From Thermodesulfobacteriota bacterium (lineage in GTDB: Bacteria; Desulfobacterota; GWC2-55-46), in assembly GCA_030583865.1 (NCBI GenBank), contig CP129479.1:1946819-2010818 (forward strand): a DNA stretch of 64,000 bases. Reading direction: 5' to 3'. Below are positions 1 through 8,424 of the stretch, piece after piece. A program made the position numbers and the translations under genes. The notes below the pieces were generated by a model. That model searched no databases. It saw only the letters and a list, made by a program, of their open reading frames with translations, and was not told where the DNA came from. The stretch's first letter is position 1. Each line of letters begins with the position of its first letter.

Positions 1-283
1 AATAAATCTCGTGGACTGGCCTGTTTATGATGACGCTCTCGTCTATCTCTATGGCGCGCCTGGCCGTGCTGACGCCAATTTTCTCGTAAAGGTTGCAGCG
101 GCCCGTCGAGCCCCTGTACATTAGATATCCTCCGGCGAGCGCGGTAGCGAGTCCACCGAGCCTGCCTTTCCTCACGCCCCTGGCCGCCATATAGCCTCCG
201 AGGAGGACAGAAAGAAGCCGCTCCGACGGGCCTACGTTGACGTCTTTCCCGGTCTTCGGGTATCTGGGTTCGTAGCGTGTCAT
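1..283 (-). CDS. DUF2892/SRPBCC family protein, N-terminal part (cut by window edge)
   Basis: The reading frame starts at ATG 281-283 and runs off the window at base 1, giving 94 residues. Two short glycine/alanine-rich hydrophobic stretches (about residues 24-50) resemble the YgaP-like DUF2892 membrane module. They are followed by a segment ending IEIDESVIINRPVHEIY, which looks like the first strand of an SRPBCC (polyketide cyclase/dehydrase-like) ligand-binding domain. The ATG overlaps the stop of the upstream glycosyltransferase (ATGA), so the two genes are translationally coupled and belong to one operon. The ligand is unknown. Confidence 0.75.
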   Translation of the reverse strand, partial: MTRYEPRYPKTGKDVNVGPSERLLSVLLGGYMAARGVRKGRLGGLATALAGGYLMYRGSTGRCNLYEKIGVSTARRAIEIDESVIINRPVHEIY

Positions 284-1371
284 TTCACTACCTCCTGTTT
301 TTTTAGGACGCGGGCCATGAAGCCCTCCAGCTCGTCCACCCTGTGGACGGCCGTGTGGCCCTCAAGCACCCTTTGCCTCCCCCTTTCGCCGATCTTCCGG
401 ACCTCCTCGTCGGGGGTCTCCCTGAGGTGCCTCATGGTGTCTTCCGGAGACCTTGAGACGAGTATCTCGGTCCCGGGTGTGAAGAACCTGTCCAGCCCGA
501 CCCACCAGTCTGAAATGACCGCTGTGCCGCAGGCTGCGGCCTCGAAAAGCCGTACGCTCGGCGAATAGCCTGCCCGCACCATGTCCGCCCTGGTTATGTT
601 CATCGTGAACTTCATCGAGTTGTAGAATGAGCGGTGCCTGCCCGGCGGCAGGTGCTCTATCCTCTCGACGTTCGCGGGCCAGTCGATGCCTTCCGGGTAG
701 AGCGGCCCGGCTACTATGAAGCTCCCCTCGAGCCTTCTTGCAGGCTCGAGGAGAAGCGAGTCGAGCGCTTCCTGCCTGTCCGCGCTGTATGTGCCTATGT
801 AGCCGATATCCCAGGCATTGGGAGCACGCGAAGGCCTGTAAAACTCAGTATCGACCGAACAATAGAGGGGCCTCGCCATGGGCGAGCCGTATTCGCTCTC
901 TATCCTTTCGAGTATCGGCCCGCCCGTGAACGAAAGGTAGATGTCGAACCTGGATATGAGCTCCGGGGTAAGGTACTCGCAATCCCCTCTTCTGAGCCTC
1001 GATAGCGTCACGGGGGTATCTATGTCATAGAACGCCGCCGCGCCCCGGGAGATACCCAGCACCCAGTCCGCCACAATTGCGCCCTCCGGCACATACGAGC
1101 CCACCATCACGAAATCAGCCTCGCTTATTTCCCGGCAGAAGCGATCTTTAAGCTCCTCCATCGACGAATATAGCCCGGTCCTCCCCCACGGCGGCCTTTC
1201 GAGGTCGCGGTTGTCGCGGTACCACGGCACGTCCCGCTCGAGGAAGAGGACGTCGTGCCCCCTGGCGGAGAGCTCCCTTACGAGGCTCCTGTAAGTGGTT
1301 GCGTGCCCGTTCCCCCAGGACGAGGTTATCGAAAGCCCGAGCATCACGATCTTTACAGGCTCTAGCGCCAT
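280..1371 (-). CDS. CgeB-like glycosyltransferase (GT-B, Glyco_trans_1_2)
   Basis: This 363-residue protein is probably a cytoplasmic GT-B glycosyltransferase. The N-terminal half begins with a Rossmann-type strand (KIVMLGLSITSSWGNGHA). The C-terminal half holds the nucleotide-sugar-binding signature of the CgeB/Glyco_trans_1_2 family (YSPSVRLFEAAACGTAVISD, about residues 255-275, then a GTEILV segment). ATG 1371 is chosen because GAGGAG lies five bases upstream. It is the third of three related CgeB-like genes in the operon and overlaps the next gene by ATGA. Donor and acceptor sugars cannot be read from sequence. Confidence 0.85.
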   Translation of the reverse strand: MALEPVKIVMLGLSITSSWGNGHATTYRSLVRELSARGHDVLFLERDVPWYRDNRDLERPPWGRTGLYSSMEELKDRFCREISEADFVMVGSYVPEGAIVADWVLGISRGAAAFYDIDTPVTLSRLRRGDCEYLTPELISRFDIYLSFTGGPILERIESEYGSPMARPLYCSVDTEFYRPSRAPNAWDIGYIGTYSADRQEALDSLLLEPARRLEGSFIVAGPLYPEGIDWPANVERIEHLPPGRHRSFYNSMKFTMNITRADMVRAGYSPSVRLFEAAACGTAVISDWWVGLDRFFTPGTEILVSRSPEDTMRHLRETPDEEVRKIGERGRQRVLEGHTAVHRVDELEGFMARVLKKQEVVK

Positions 1372-1395
1372 TTGCGCTCCTCAAATAAGGCCGGC

Positions 1396-2478
1396 TCAGT
1401 TACGGACAAGCCCGCATAGTATGGAATCCACTTCCCTCGCCCTAGCCTCATAGGTATGCTCGGAGGTCACGCGCCTGAATGCGTTCCTCCCTATCCGGGC
1501 GGCCCTCTCGGGCGTAAGGCCCTTCAGTATTTCAGCCACCTCGCTCCCGTCCGACGCGACCAGCACCTCGCTTCCGGGTTCGAGAAATCGCTCTATGCCC
1601 TCCCACCTGTCCGTTATTATGCACGCGCCGGCGCCCGCGGCCTCGAAGACGCGCGTGGGCGGAGAATACCCGTACCTGGCCATTGATTCCCTGTTTATGT
1701 TGAGGACGGCCAGGCAGGTGGAGTTGAACGCGTTGTGCTCTGCGGTATAGACGTGCCCCAGCCGCCTTACGTTCTTTACCTCGATATCGTCCCAGCCGCT
1801 GCCGCCGAGTATGAACCGTTTCTCCGGGAGATCTGATGCCGCCCTGAAAAAGAACTCCCAGACCCTGGACTCGCGGTCCGGCATGCGGTTCCCCAGGAAC
1901 CCGAGGTCCGCGTTGAACTTCTCGACCGGCTGGACAGGGTAGTGCGTCTCCGGGTCGAGGGCGTTGTAGACCGGCGTGCACTCCTTTGCGCCGAAGGCAA
2001 GGTAGTCCTCGACCACCCGGGGCCCGCCCCCGTATGTAAAGACCATGTCGTACTCTCCGACAAGGGGCCTGAAGTAGTCGGCCTTTCTTTTTTTCATCCT
2101 CTCGAGGGTAGCGGGCGCGTCCACGTCCCAGAAGGCGGCGAGCGCCCCGGGCCTCCTGGCCGCCGGCACCGCCTTTTCGAGGTACTCGTCGAATACGCCC
2201 ACGCCGCTCGCCTTTATTATGAGGTCGGCGCTCCTGCCCTCATCAAGCGCCGCTTCCACCCCCTCCACGGTCGGCTTGTATACGACGACCCTCGCCCACT
2301 CAGGGTCTGGTATGTCCCTGTGCGACTGCCTGTTATACGCGTCCGGCTCATAGAAGGTCACCTCGTACCCGAGCTCATCAAGGCCCCTTATTATCCCCCT
2401 GTAGTACGTCGCGGCCCCGTTCCAGTATGCCGAGACGAGGCTCGACCCGAAAAACGAAATTCTCATGCCCTTTCCCAT
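1396..2478 (-). CDS. CgeB-like glycosyltransferase (GT-B)
   Basis: About 360 residues. The product starts MGKGMRISFFGSS and ends with the family's C-terminal block (YSPPTRVFEAAGAGACIITD, then a GSEVLVAS segment). It is a paralogue of the two neighbouring CgeB-like proteins but clearly diverged, which suggests successive additions of different sugars to one glycan. The frame stays open upstream to 2547, but the extra residues do not look like family sequence and a GAGGGGG Shine-Dalgarno-like run sits just before ATG 2478. Acceptor unknown. Confidence 0.82.
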   Translation of the reverse strand: MGKGMRISFFGSSLVSAYWNGAATYYRGIIRGLDELGYEVTFYEPDAYNRQSHRDIPDPEWARVVVYKPTVEGVEAALDEGRSADLIIKASGVGVFDEYLEKAVPAARRPGALAAFWDVDAPATLERMKKRKADYFRPLVGEYDMVFTYGGGPRVVEDYLAFGAKECTPVYNALDPETHYPVQPVEKFNADLGFLGNRMPDRESRVWEFFFRAASDLPEKRFILGGSGWDDIEVKNVRRLGHVYTAEHNAFNSTCLAVLNINRESMARYGYSPPTRVFEAAGAGACIITDRWEGIERFLEPGSEVLVASDGSEVAEILKGLTPERAARIGRNAFRRVTSEHTYEARAREVDSILCGLVRN

Positions 2479-2566
2479 TCTGAACGCCCCCTCTTTCTGT
2501 CCGCCCGCAAGCCGCGGGGTCATATTCAATCGTTTTAACGCCGGCACTTTAAAAGAAATACGCTTC

Positions 2567-3667
2567 CTACGCGCCTGCCGTCATATTGATCTCCGAGCAA
2601 ATCGTGAAGAGCTCATCGACCCTGTTTCCGCACGTGTGGCGCATCAGGACCGTCTCAATCCCGTTTTTTGCAAGCTCCTCCCTCATCCCGGCGTCGTTCA
2701 GAAGCTCCCTCAGGCGCCTTGCCATCTCATTTCCGTTCCTCGCGACAAGATAGTCTTTTCCGGGCCTGAAGAGCCCCTCGGAATCCTCCCACGGGGCCGA
2801 GACAAGGGGGATTCCGCACGATAAGGCCTCAAAGACCCTTATCGTGGGTATGCCGGGGAGCGTCTCGGCATATGGCCTCCTCGGCACGTGCACCGTGCAC
2901 ATGAATGAAGCGAATACCTTTGGCGCCTCGAAATTCGGCAGCCAGCCGCCGTACTCGATGCCGGCCTCTCCGAGGAGCTTGAGAGCGCACTCCGGGTATC
3001 TCACGCCGTGCGCCCTGGCCTTGAGCCCAAGGGTCTTCACCGGGCCTAAAAGGAACTCCCCGAGCTCGGCCGTCCTCTCGTCGTCCCCCCAGTTCCCAAT
3101 CCAGACGAGGTCGCCTTTTTTTCCGCGAAAGGGCCTGGGCCGGAACACCCGGGTATCGGCGGCCTCGTGCCACGTCCATACCCTCCTGGCCCAGCCGCGC
3201 CGTATATAGACCTCCTTCACCGCCTCGCCGAAGGCGAGCACCCCGTCATAGCCGGAAAGGTCGTATGAGGCCATGTTCCATGGCTCGGTCATGGAGCGGT
3301 GGTGCGTGTCGTGGAAAAAGAGCGTGTACGGGGCGCGACCGGCCCTGTGCCGCCCAATTCTTCTAACAAGCTCATGCTCGTTCCACTCGTGGACTATCAC
3401 CACGTCAGCGCCTTCGAGCGCCTCGTCGAGGTCGAGGTCGTCGATGTCGTAGCGCGTGCTCCCCAGATGGGGATACGCGGAATGGAAGAGCCCTGAAGCT
3501 TCTCCGCACGTCTCGAACAGGTTCCTGACGCACCATGAATCCCTCGGCTCGTATACCGAGACCTCGTGCCCCCTTGAAAGGAGCTCCGTTGCAACGCCCC
3601 GGAGGAAATGCGCGTTCCCGTGGTTCCAGTCGGAGACGAGTGATTGATAGAACATCACAAAGCGCAC
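2567..3667 (-). CDS. CgeB-like glycosyltransferase (GT-B)
   Basis: This 366-residue protein shares the family architecture: an N-terminal MRFVMFYQSLVSDWNHGNAH segment and a C-terminal IPTIRVFEALSCGIPLVSAP block with a GKDYLVARN tail. The start is GTG 3667, preceded by GGAAGG. It overlaps the end of the upstream GT4 gene by 13 bases. ATG 3655, in a TGATG overlap, is an alternative start. It is the first of the three CgeB-like enzymes in transcription order. Confidence 0.83.
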   Translation of the reverse strand: MRFVMFYQSLVSDWNHGNAHFLRGVATELLSRGHEVSVYEPRDSWCVRNLFETCGEASGLFHSAYPHLGSTRYDIDDLDLDEALEGADVVIVHEWNEHELVRRIGRHRAGRAPYTLFFHDTHHRSMTEPWNMASYDLSGYDGVLAFGEAVKEVYIRRGWARRVWTWHEAADTRVFRPRPFRGKKGDLVWIGNWGDDERTAELGEFLLGPVKTLGLKARAHGVRYPECALKLLGEAGIEYGGWLPNFEAPKVFASFMCTVHVPRRPYAETLPGIPTIRVFEALSCGIPLVSAPWEDSEGLFRPGKDYLVARNGNEMARRLRELLNDAGMREELAKNGIETVLMRHTCGNRVDELFTICSEINMTAGA

Positions 3668-4776
3668 GCATCACCTTCCCTTTCCGCGGCGCTCGAAAGC
3701 CGGCCATAGAGCGCATGATACGCCCCGGCCATCCTTTCCGGCGCGTACTCCGCCGCCCTCTCCCTCGCCAGCATGCCGAGCCTTGCCCGGAGCGCCCTGT
3801 CGGAAGCGAGCATCTCGAGCGCTATCGCAAGCCGCCCGGCGTCTCCGGGCTCGACGAAAAGCGCCGCGCCGTCCCAGAGCTCCCTCAGGCTCGGTATATC
3901 GCCTAGGACGAGTGCGCACTCTGAAAGGGCCGCTTCCAGGACCGTAAGGCCGAAGGGCTCGTACCTTGCCGGGAGCGCGAATATGGAGGCCCTGGACATC
4001 CACTCAGCCATCTCCGTCTTCGACAGCCGCCCGAGCATCCTGATGGCTCCATCGGGGATAAAACTCCCTTGGTCGTGCTCATACGCGCCTGCCGCGCATA
4101 CGGGCCAGCTTATGGAACGAGCCGCCCGCTCCAGGGCCCGGATGTTTTTGGCCTCGTCCCAGAGCCTGCCCGCCGTGAGGATGAAGTCCTCCTTTACGCC
4201 GGGCCTGAAGCTCTCATTGCTCCTGCCGTTATATATTACAAACGCCGGGGCGCTGAACGCGTGTGTCCTTTTGAGCGACTCCAGCATCGCATACGACGGC
4301 GCTATAACGGCTTGAGCGCTCCTTAAGCCCTTTTCCACTTCCATACCGTACCTCGTCCATCCGCCCCCTGCGGGCCCCTCCTTCACCGCCTCCCACCAGG
4401 AGAGGACGCACGAGTGCGCGACGATTATAACCGGCGCACTCCAGCGAAGAGCGCCGTGGCAGTAGCCGTTAAGGTGAACGACATCCGGGCTCAAGGATTT
4501 TTCGAGGCCAAGGAGCCATTCCCCGGCTTCCGCGACGCTTTCCCAGGGGTCTTCCATCCACTCGAGCCTGAAGCCGCCCTGAAAGATTTCGAGCCCCTTT
4601 ACCTCACGGGCCTCGTCCATCTGCCCCTTCGTGACCTCCGGGCCCATGGTCGCGAGGAACACCTTTACACCCCGGGCCGAGAGCGCGGAGGCAAGCTCCA
4701 TTGAATAGGCCCATACGCCGCCGACCGTGTCTGCGGTCATAAGGACAGTCAGGGGTCTTTCCCCGCCATTGCTCAT
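3655..4776 (-). CDS. GT4 family glycosyltransferase
   Basis: A 373-residue retaining GT-B glycosyltransferase of the GT4 (Glycos_transf_1) type. The N-terminus MSNGGERPLTVLMTADTVGG carries the glycine-rich acceptor-side loop. The C-terminal donor site shows ALPARYEPFGLTVLEAALSE, the family's E-x7-E motif that binds the nucleotide sugar. The start at 4776 is set by an ATGA overlap with the upstream radical SAM gene; the in-frame upstream extension only reads through that gene. It probably builds the same glycan as the neighbouring CgeB-like enzymes. Confidence 0.88.
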   Translation of the reverse strand: MSNGGERPLTVLMTADTVGGVWAYSMELASALSARGVKVFLATMGPEVTKGQMDEAREVKGLEIFQGGFRLEWMEDPWESVAEAGEWLLGLEKSLSPDVVHLNGYCHGALRWSAPVIIVAHSCVLSWWEAVKEGPAGGGWTRYGMEVEKGLRSAQAVIAPSYAMLESLKRTHAFSAPAFVIYNGRSNESFRPGVKEDFILTAGRLWDEAKNIRALERAARSISWPVCAAGAYEHDQGSFIPDGAIRMLGRLSKTEMAEWMSRASIFALPARYEPFGLTVLEAALSECALVLGDIPSLRELWDGAALFVEPGDAGRLAIALEMLASDRALRARLGMLARERAAEYAPERMAGAYHALYGRLSSAAEREGDACAL

Positions 4777-6050
4777 GCGCCCTCCAGCTCGGCCAGGGGC
4801 AGGGGGGCGCTCTCCTGGATGTCGCTGAAGGACCCGTTCTCGGCGAGGTAGTGCTCGTGCGCGCGCTCCCATGCATTTGAATCCGGCTCGCCCCACCTCC
4901 TCGAGTACTCTTCAGAGCCCGGATACGGGAAGAGCGGCACCGGACTGTTCACCCATATGCCCGCGCTTATGAGAAGCGACCTCCACGCCTCCACGACCTC
5001 GGGGTCGTCCATGCTCGAATCGAGGAGAGTCGCCTGCACGAAATTGACTCCCCTCTTCGCGGTCATCAGGAGGAACGCCAACTCGTCCGTCGTTATCGCG
5101 CACTTCTTCCCGAGGTGCTTTCTTCCGGCCTCCGAAACACTCTCGATGCCCGCTTCTATCGATACGCAGCCCGCCTCGCCAAGAAGCTCGAGCATCTGCG
5201 GCTTCCAGAGGTCTATCCGCGTCTGTATCCCGAACTTGACCCTCCTGGCTGAAAGCGACTCGAGGAGCTTCCTGTCGGGCATGAATATCTCGTCGATGAA
5301 GTATATGTATTCCACGCCCTCCGCGATAAGCCCGTCTATCTCGTCGAGCACGGCCGGGAGCGGCCTTTTCCGGTAATTGTTACGGAACTCCCTCTTGGCG
5401 CAGAAGGTGCACGAATACGGGCACCCCCTCGACGCCTCCACCTCTGCCCCGCAGCCTGAGACATTCGAACAGAACCTGTGGTGGTGATGTGCGCGCCTTC
5501 TGACGTATTCACGGGGCCACCTGAGCGCCGGGAGGGCCGTCAGGTCAGAGGCGCGCGGGCCGCCCTGTGTCCTTATGACAGGGCCCGACCGGTAGCATAT
5601 GGACTTGACCTTGTCGAGGCTACCGCCCGCGAGCTCGGGCAATACCGTCTCGGGCTCGCCCATCACAACGACGTCTGCCCCGAGCTTCGTAAGCGCCGCG
5701 GAAGGGGTTACCGAGGCGTGCGGGCCGACAGCCACCTTGATGGCAGGAATGTCTGCAAGCTCCGCAAAGAGCCGCTTGGGGACCCGCAGCTCCGGCTGCG
5801 GGCATCTCCAGAAAAGGTATCCGGGCGCGGTCGTTACGACGACGAAGTCGGGCCTAAGTTCCCCGACCCTCTTTTTCGTCTCTTCCGGGGAGAGGCCTTC
5901 GAGGTGCGCGTCGATTATGCGGGCGCTGTGCCCGGCCCTTTCGATGAGCGCCTTCGAGTAGCCGAGCTCGAGCGGGAAATGGGGCTCCCTGCACCCGAAA
6001 TATATGCTCCCTGAAAAATCCCAACCAGGGTTGACCAGCGCGAATATCAT
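4773..6050 (-). CDS. B12-binding domain radical SAM protein
   Basis: About 425 residues in three parts. An N-terminal cobalamin-binding domain (1-150) contains a DAHLEG stretch matching the D-x-H-x-x-G signature for the lower-axial histidine. A radical SAM core has the CPYSCTFC cluster motif (CxxxCxxC, about residue 210). A short C-terminal extension follows. Such enzymes methylate or rearrange unactivated carbons. Set between a sugar epimerase and four glycosyltransferases, it most likely modifies a sugar or a lipid-linked glycan. The composition resembles the family I know as TIGR04295, but this name is from memory. The start is ATG 6050. Confidence 0.88.
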   Translation of the reverse strand: MIFALVNPGWDFSGSIYFGCREPHFPLELGYSKALIERAGHSARIIDAHLEGLSPEETKKRVGELRPDFVVVTTAPGYLFWRCPQPELRVPKRLFAELADIPAIKVAVGPHASVTPSAALTKLGADVVVMGEPETVLPELAGGSLDKVKSICYRSGPVIRTQGGPRASDLTALPALRWPREYVRRRAHHHHRFCSNVSGCGAEVEASRGCPYSCTFCAKREFRNNYRKRPLPAVLDEIDGLIAEGVEYIYFIDEIFMPDRKLLESLSARRVKFGIQTRIDLWKPQMLELLGEAGCVSIEAGIESVSEAGRKHLGKKCAITTDELAFLLMTAKRGVNFVQATLLDSSMDDPEVVEAWRSLLISAGIWVNSPVPLFPYPGSEEYSRRWGEPDSNAWERAHEHYLAENGSFSDIQESAPLPLAELEGA

Positions 6051-6081
6051 CGGTCCGATCCTGTTGTTTTTAGGCCGCCTT

Positions 6082-7194
6082 TTATATCGTGAGTCCGCGC
6101 CCCGCCAGTTCCTCGCTCGCTTCCGCCACGCGGTCCGGGGCGTCCTTCCCCTCAAGCCATGACGCAAGCTCGACAAGCCCGTCCTCGAGGGCCACCCTCG
6201 GCTCGTAGCCCAGGACGGCCCTCGCAAGGCCTATGTCCGCAAAGCAGTGCCTTATGTCGCCCATCCTGCACTTGCCCGTTATCTCCGGGCTTATCTCCTT
6301 GCCGAACATGCGCGACATCCTCTCGGCGATCTCGACCACCGCGTGGCTCCTGCCGCTCCCGACGTTGAAGGCCCTGTAGTCCGCCCCTTCCGACTCAAGG
6401 GCGAGCCTGCAGGCGTATGCCACGTCGCGCACGTTCACGAAGTCCCTCTGCTGCAGCCCGTCCTCGTATATGAGGGGCGGCTTCCCGTTGATGAGCCTCG
6501 CCGAGAAAATAGCGAGGACGCCGGTATAGGGATTGGAGAACGCCTGCCTCGGCCCGAATGCGTTGAAGAACCTGAGGGCCACGGTCGGTATGCCGTATGC
6601 GCTCCCGGTTACCAGGCACATCCTCTCCTGGTCGAATTTCGTGAGCGCGTATATCGAGGCTATCGAAGGTGGCTTGGTCTCGGGCGTCGGCACCGGGACG
6701 AGCACACGCCCGGCCTGGTCCACGAGCTCCCATTCGCCTTTCCTCAGGCGCCCTATGGACCTCTCCGCCGTCTCGGCCGCGGCCCCGTCGACCGTACGGT
6801 ACAGGCCCTCGCCGTATATGCTCATGCTGGACGCGACCACGAGCTTTTCGACGGGCCTTTTGATTAAAGCCTCAAGGAGGACCGCCGTGCCCCTGCAGTT
6901 GACGTCCACGTAGTCTTCTATCCGGTACATCGACTGCCCGACTCCCACGGCCGCCGCGAGATGAAAGACCGCGTCGACGCCCTCGAGCGCCTTCCCGACC
7001 GCCTCGGGATCCCTTATGTCGCCGGCAAGGAGCTCCACCTCGTCAGGAAGGTATTCCGGCCTTTTTCCGCCTGGCCCGTGCACCTGCTCGACGAGCGAAT
7101 CAAGGGCCCTTACCTTGTAGCCGCAATTAAGCAGCTCATCCGCGAGGTGCGAGCCTATGAACCCGGCCCCTCCGGTAACCAGTATCTTCTCCAT
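6082..7194 (-). CDS. NAD-dependent epimerase/dehydratase (extended SDR)
   Basis: A 370-residue extended short-chain dehydrogenase acting on nucleotide sugars. The N-terminus MEKILVTGGAGFIGSH is the NAD(P)-binding loop, and the catalytic YxxxK appears as YALTK near residue 170. An inserted 30-residue segment lies around residues 125-160. It is the first gene of the glycan operon, 31 bases upstream of the radical SAM gene. ATG 7194 is chosen because family homology begins there; upstream codons are unrelated. The exact substrate (UDP- or dTDP-sugar) is not determined. Confidence 0.88.
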   Translation of the reverse strand: MEKILVTGGAGFIGSHLADELLNCGYKVRALDSLVEQVHGPGGKRPEYLPDEVELLAGDIRDPEAVGKALEGVDAVFHLAAAVGVGQSMYRIEDYVDVNCRGTAVLLEALIKRPVEKLVVASSMSIYGEGLYRTVDGAAAETAERSIGRLRKGEWELVDQAGRVLVPVPTPETKPPSIASIYALTKFDQERMCLVTGSAYGIPTVALRFFNAFGPRQAFSNPYTGVLAIFSARLINGKPPLIYEDGLQQRDFVNVRDVAYACRLALESEGADYRAFNVGSGRSHAVVEIAERMSRMFGKEISPEITGKCRMGDIRHCFADIGLARAVLGYEPRVALEDGLVELASWLEGKDAPDRVAEASEELAGRGLTI

Positions 7195-7352
7195 TCGATA
7201 TCCTCCCTGCTCTCCCTGCGGGCGTTGTCGAGCGGCACCTCCGGGCAATAGTCTGCTGATGCCAAATTTCAGAGAAACCAGCACGGTGCAGGGCGTTCGA
7301 TTTTCGGCTAAGCGCTTCAGACGGACCGCTGGAAAGGGGAAAATGCAACCGG

Positions 7353-7376
7353 CTACGGGCTCGCGGGCAGAGGCAT
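7353..7376 (-). other. Possible 7-codon leader ORF upstream of the glycan operon
   Basis: A perfect AAAGGAG (7383-7389) sits six bases before an ATG (7374-7376) that opens a frame of seven codons (MPLPASP) and a TAG, 158 bases before the epimerase start. It could be a translated leader, but nothing else, such as a pause motif or a clear attenuator, supports this. Confidence 0.25.
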
Positions 7377-7413
7377 AAGCAGCTCCTTTAGAATGAATGA
7401 AGCTTTCCTTCTA

Positions 7414-7441
7414 AACTTATATCAGGAATCGGCTTTGTCAA
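7414..7441 (-). promoter_or_regulatory. Candidate sigma-70 promoter of the glycan operon
   Basis: On the minus strand TTGACA (7436-7441) is followed after 16 bases by TAAGTT (7414-7419). The overlapping TATAAG would give a 14-base spacer. It lies about 220 bases before the epimerase start. The -35 is perfect and the -10 is weak. Confidence 0.4.
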
Positions 7442-7640
7442 GGAGGAGCGGCCCACAACGCGGGATTGGCGGGGCCGTGGCACAAATCCTTTCCAATCCC
7501 GCCCCGGGCGTGTTATAATTTTCGCGGTCAAACCAGTCCACGGCAGCCATAGCGCGCACCCCGCTCACGTCGTCCCACGCTCATAGACCGCCTCCGGTTG
7601 AGATTCTGCCGCCATCACCTATAATAGAAATAGCAGCGAT

Positions 7641-8390
7641 ATGCCGTATCCGCAAAAGCCGCTCCGGGTAATGACATACAACGTACACAGCTGCGTGGGC
7701 TCGGACGGAAAGCTATCCTCCTACAGGATAGCCGACGTCATCGCCAGGTACGAGCCTGACATCGTGGCCCTGCAGGAGCTGGATGCCGGGCTCGCCAGGA
7801 CGAACCACGCGCACCAGGCGGAGGAGATAGCCGCGCACCTCGACATGGATTTCCATTTCCATCCGTCGCTGGAGATCCAGAACGGCAAGTACGGCAACGC
7901 TGTCCTGAGCAGGTACCCGCTCCGCCTCGTGCAGGCGGGAGCGCTGCCGTCGCCCTGGTGGTTCCGGCCCTTCGAAAGGAGGGGGGCGCTCTGGGCGGCG
8001 GTGAGTTTCAGGGGGAGGGAAGTCCAGATAATAAACACGCATTTCGGGCACAACTGGAGGGAAAGGGTGCTGCAGGCCGAGGCGCTTCTGGGGGCCGAGT
8101 GGGCCGCGCACTCTTCATGCGCGCCGCCGCTACTCCTCTGCGGCGACCTCAACACCCTTCCGGTCTCGTCCGTTTACAAAAGGTTCAGGAGGTCCCTCTC
8201 GGACGCGCAGCTCTCGATTTCGGGCAAGAAGCCCGGGAAGACGTACCCGAGCCGCTATCCGATCGCCCGTATCGACCACATCTTCTCGAGCCGCGAGGTC
8301 ATGGTCCTTAATACCGACGTGCCGAGGACGATCCTTACCCGGGCCGCCTCGGACCACCTCCCCCTCATAGCAGATATTGACATACGCTGA
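7641..8390 (+). CDS. Endonuclease/exonuclease/phosphatase family protein
   Basis: A 249-residue single-domain protein of the EEP (DNase I-like) superfamily. Metal and phosphate ligands are visible in order: MTYNVHS near residue 12, ALQELD near 46, NTHFGHN near 133, CGDLNT near 170 and the terminal SDHLPL near 237. It may cleave a phosphodiester in nucleic acid, phospholipid or phosphoinositide. Pairing with a phospholipase D-like gene 34 bases downstream suggests lipid or membrane work. No signal peptide is visible. Confidence 0.88.
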   Translation: MPYPQKPLRVMTYNVHSCVGSDGKLSSYRIADVIARYEPDIVALQELDAGLARTNHAHQAEEIAAHLDMDFHFHPSLEIQNGKYGNAVLSRYPLRLVQAGALPSPWWFRPFERRGALWAAVSFRGREVQIINTHFGHNWRERVLQAEALLGAEWAAHSSCAPPLLLCGDLNTLPVSSVYKRFRRSLSDAQLSISGKKPGKTYPSRYPIARIDHIFSSREVMVLNTDVPRTILTRAASDHLPLIADIDIR

Positions 8391-8424
8391 CACCGGAAGA
8401 AAGACCCGGAGGTGCGAACACATA

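Larger units (their letters stand above)
7195..7640. other. Divergent intergenic region
   Basis: This 446-base gap separates the minus-strand glycan operon from the plus-strand nuclease/PLD pair. Besides the operon promoter and the tiny leader frame, a TATAAT at 7514-7519 could be the -10 of the plus-strand genes, but its -35 (TTTCCA, 18 bases upstream) is poor. No further gene or strong hairpin was seen. Confidence 0.4.
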
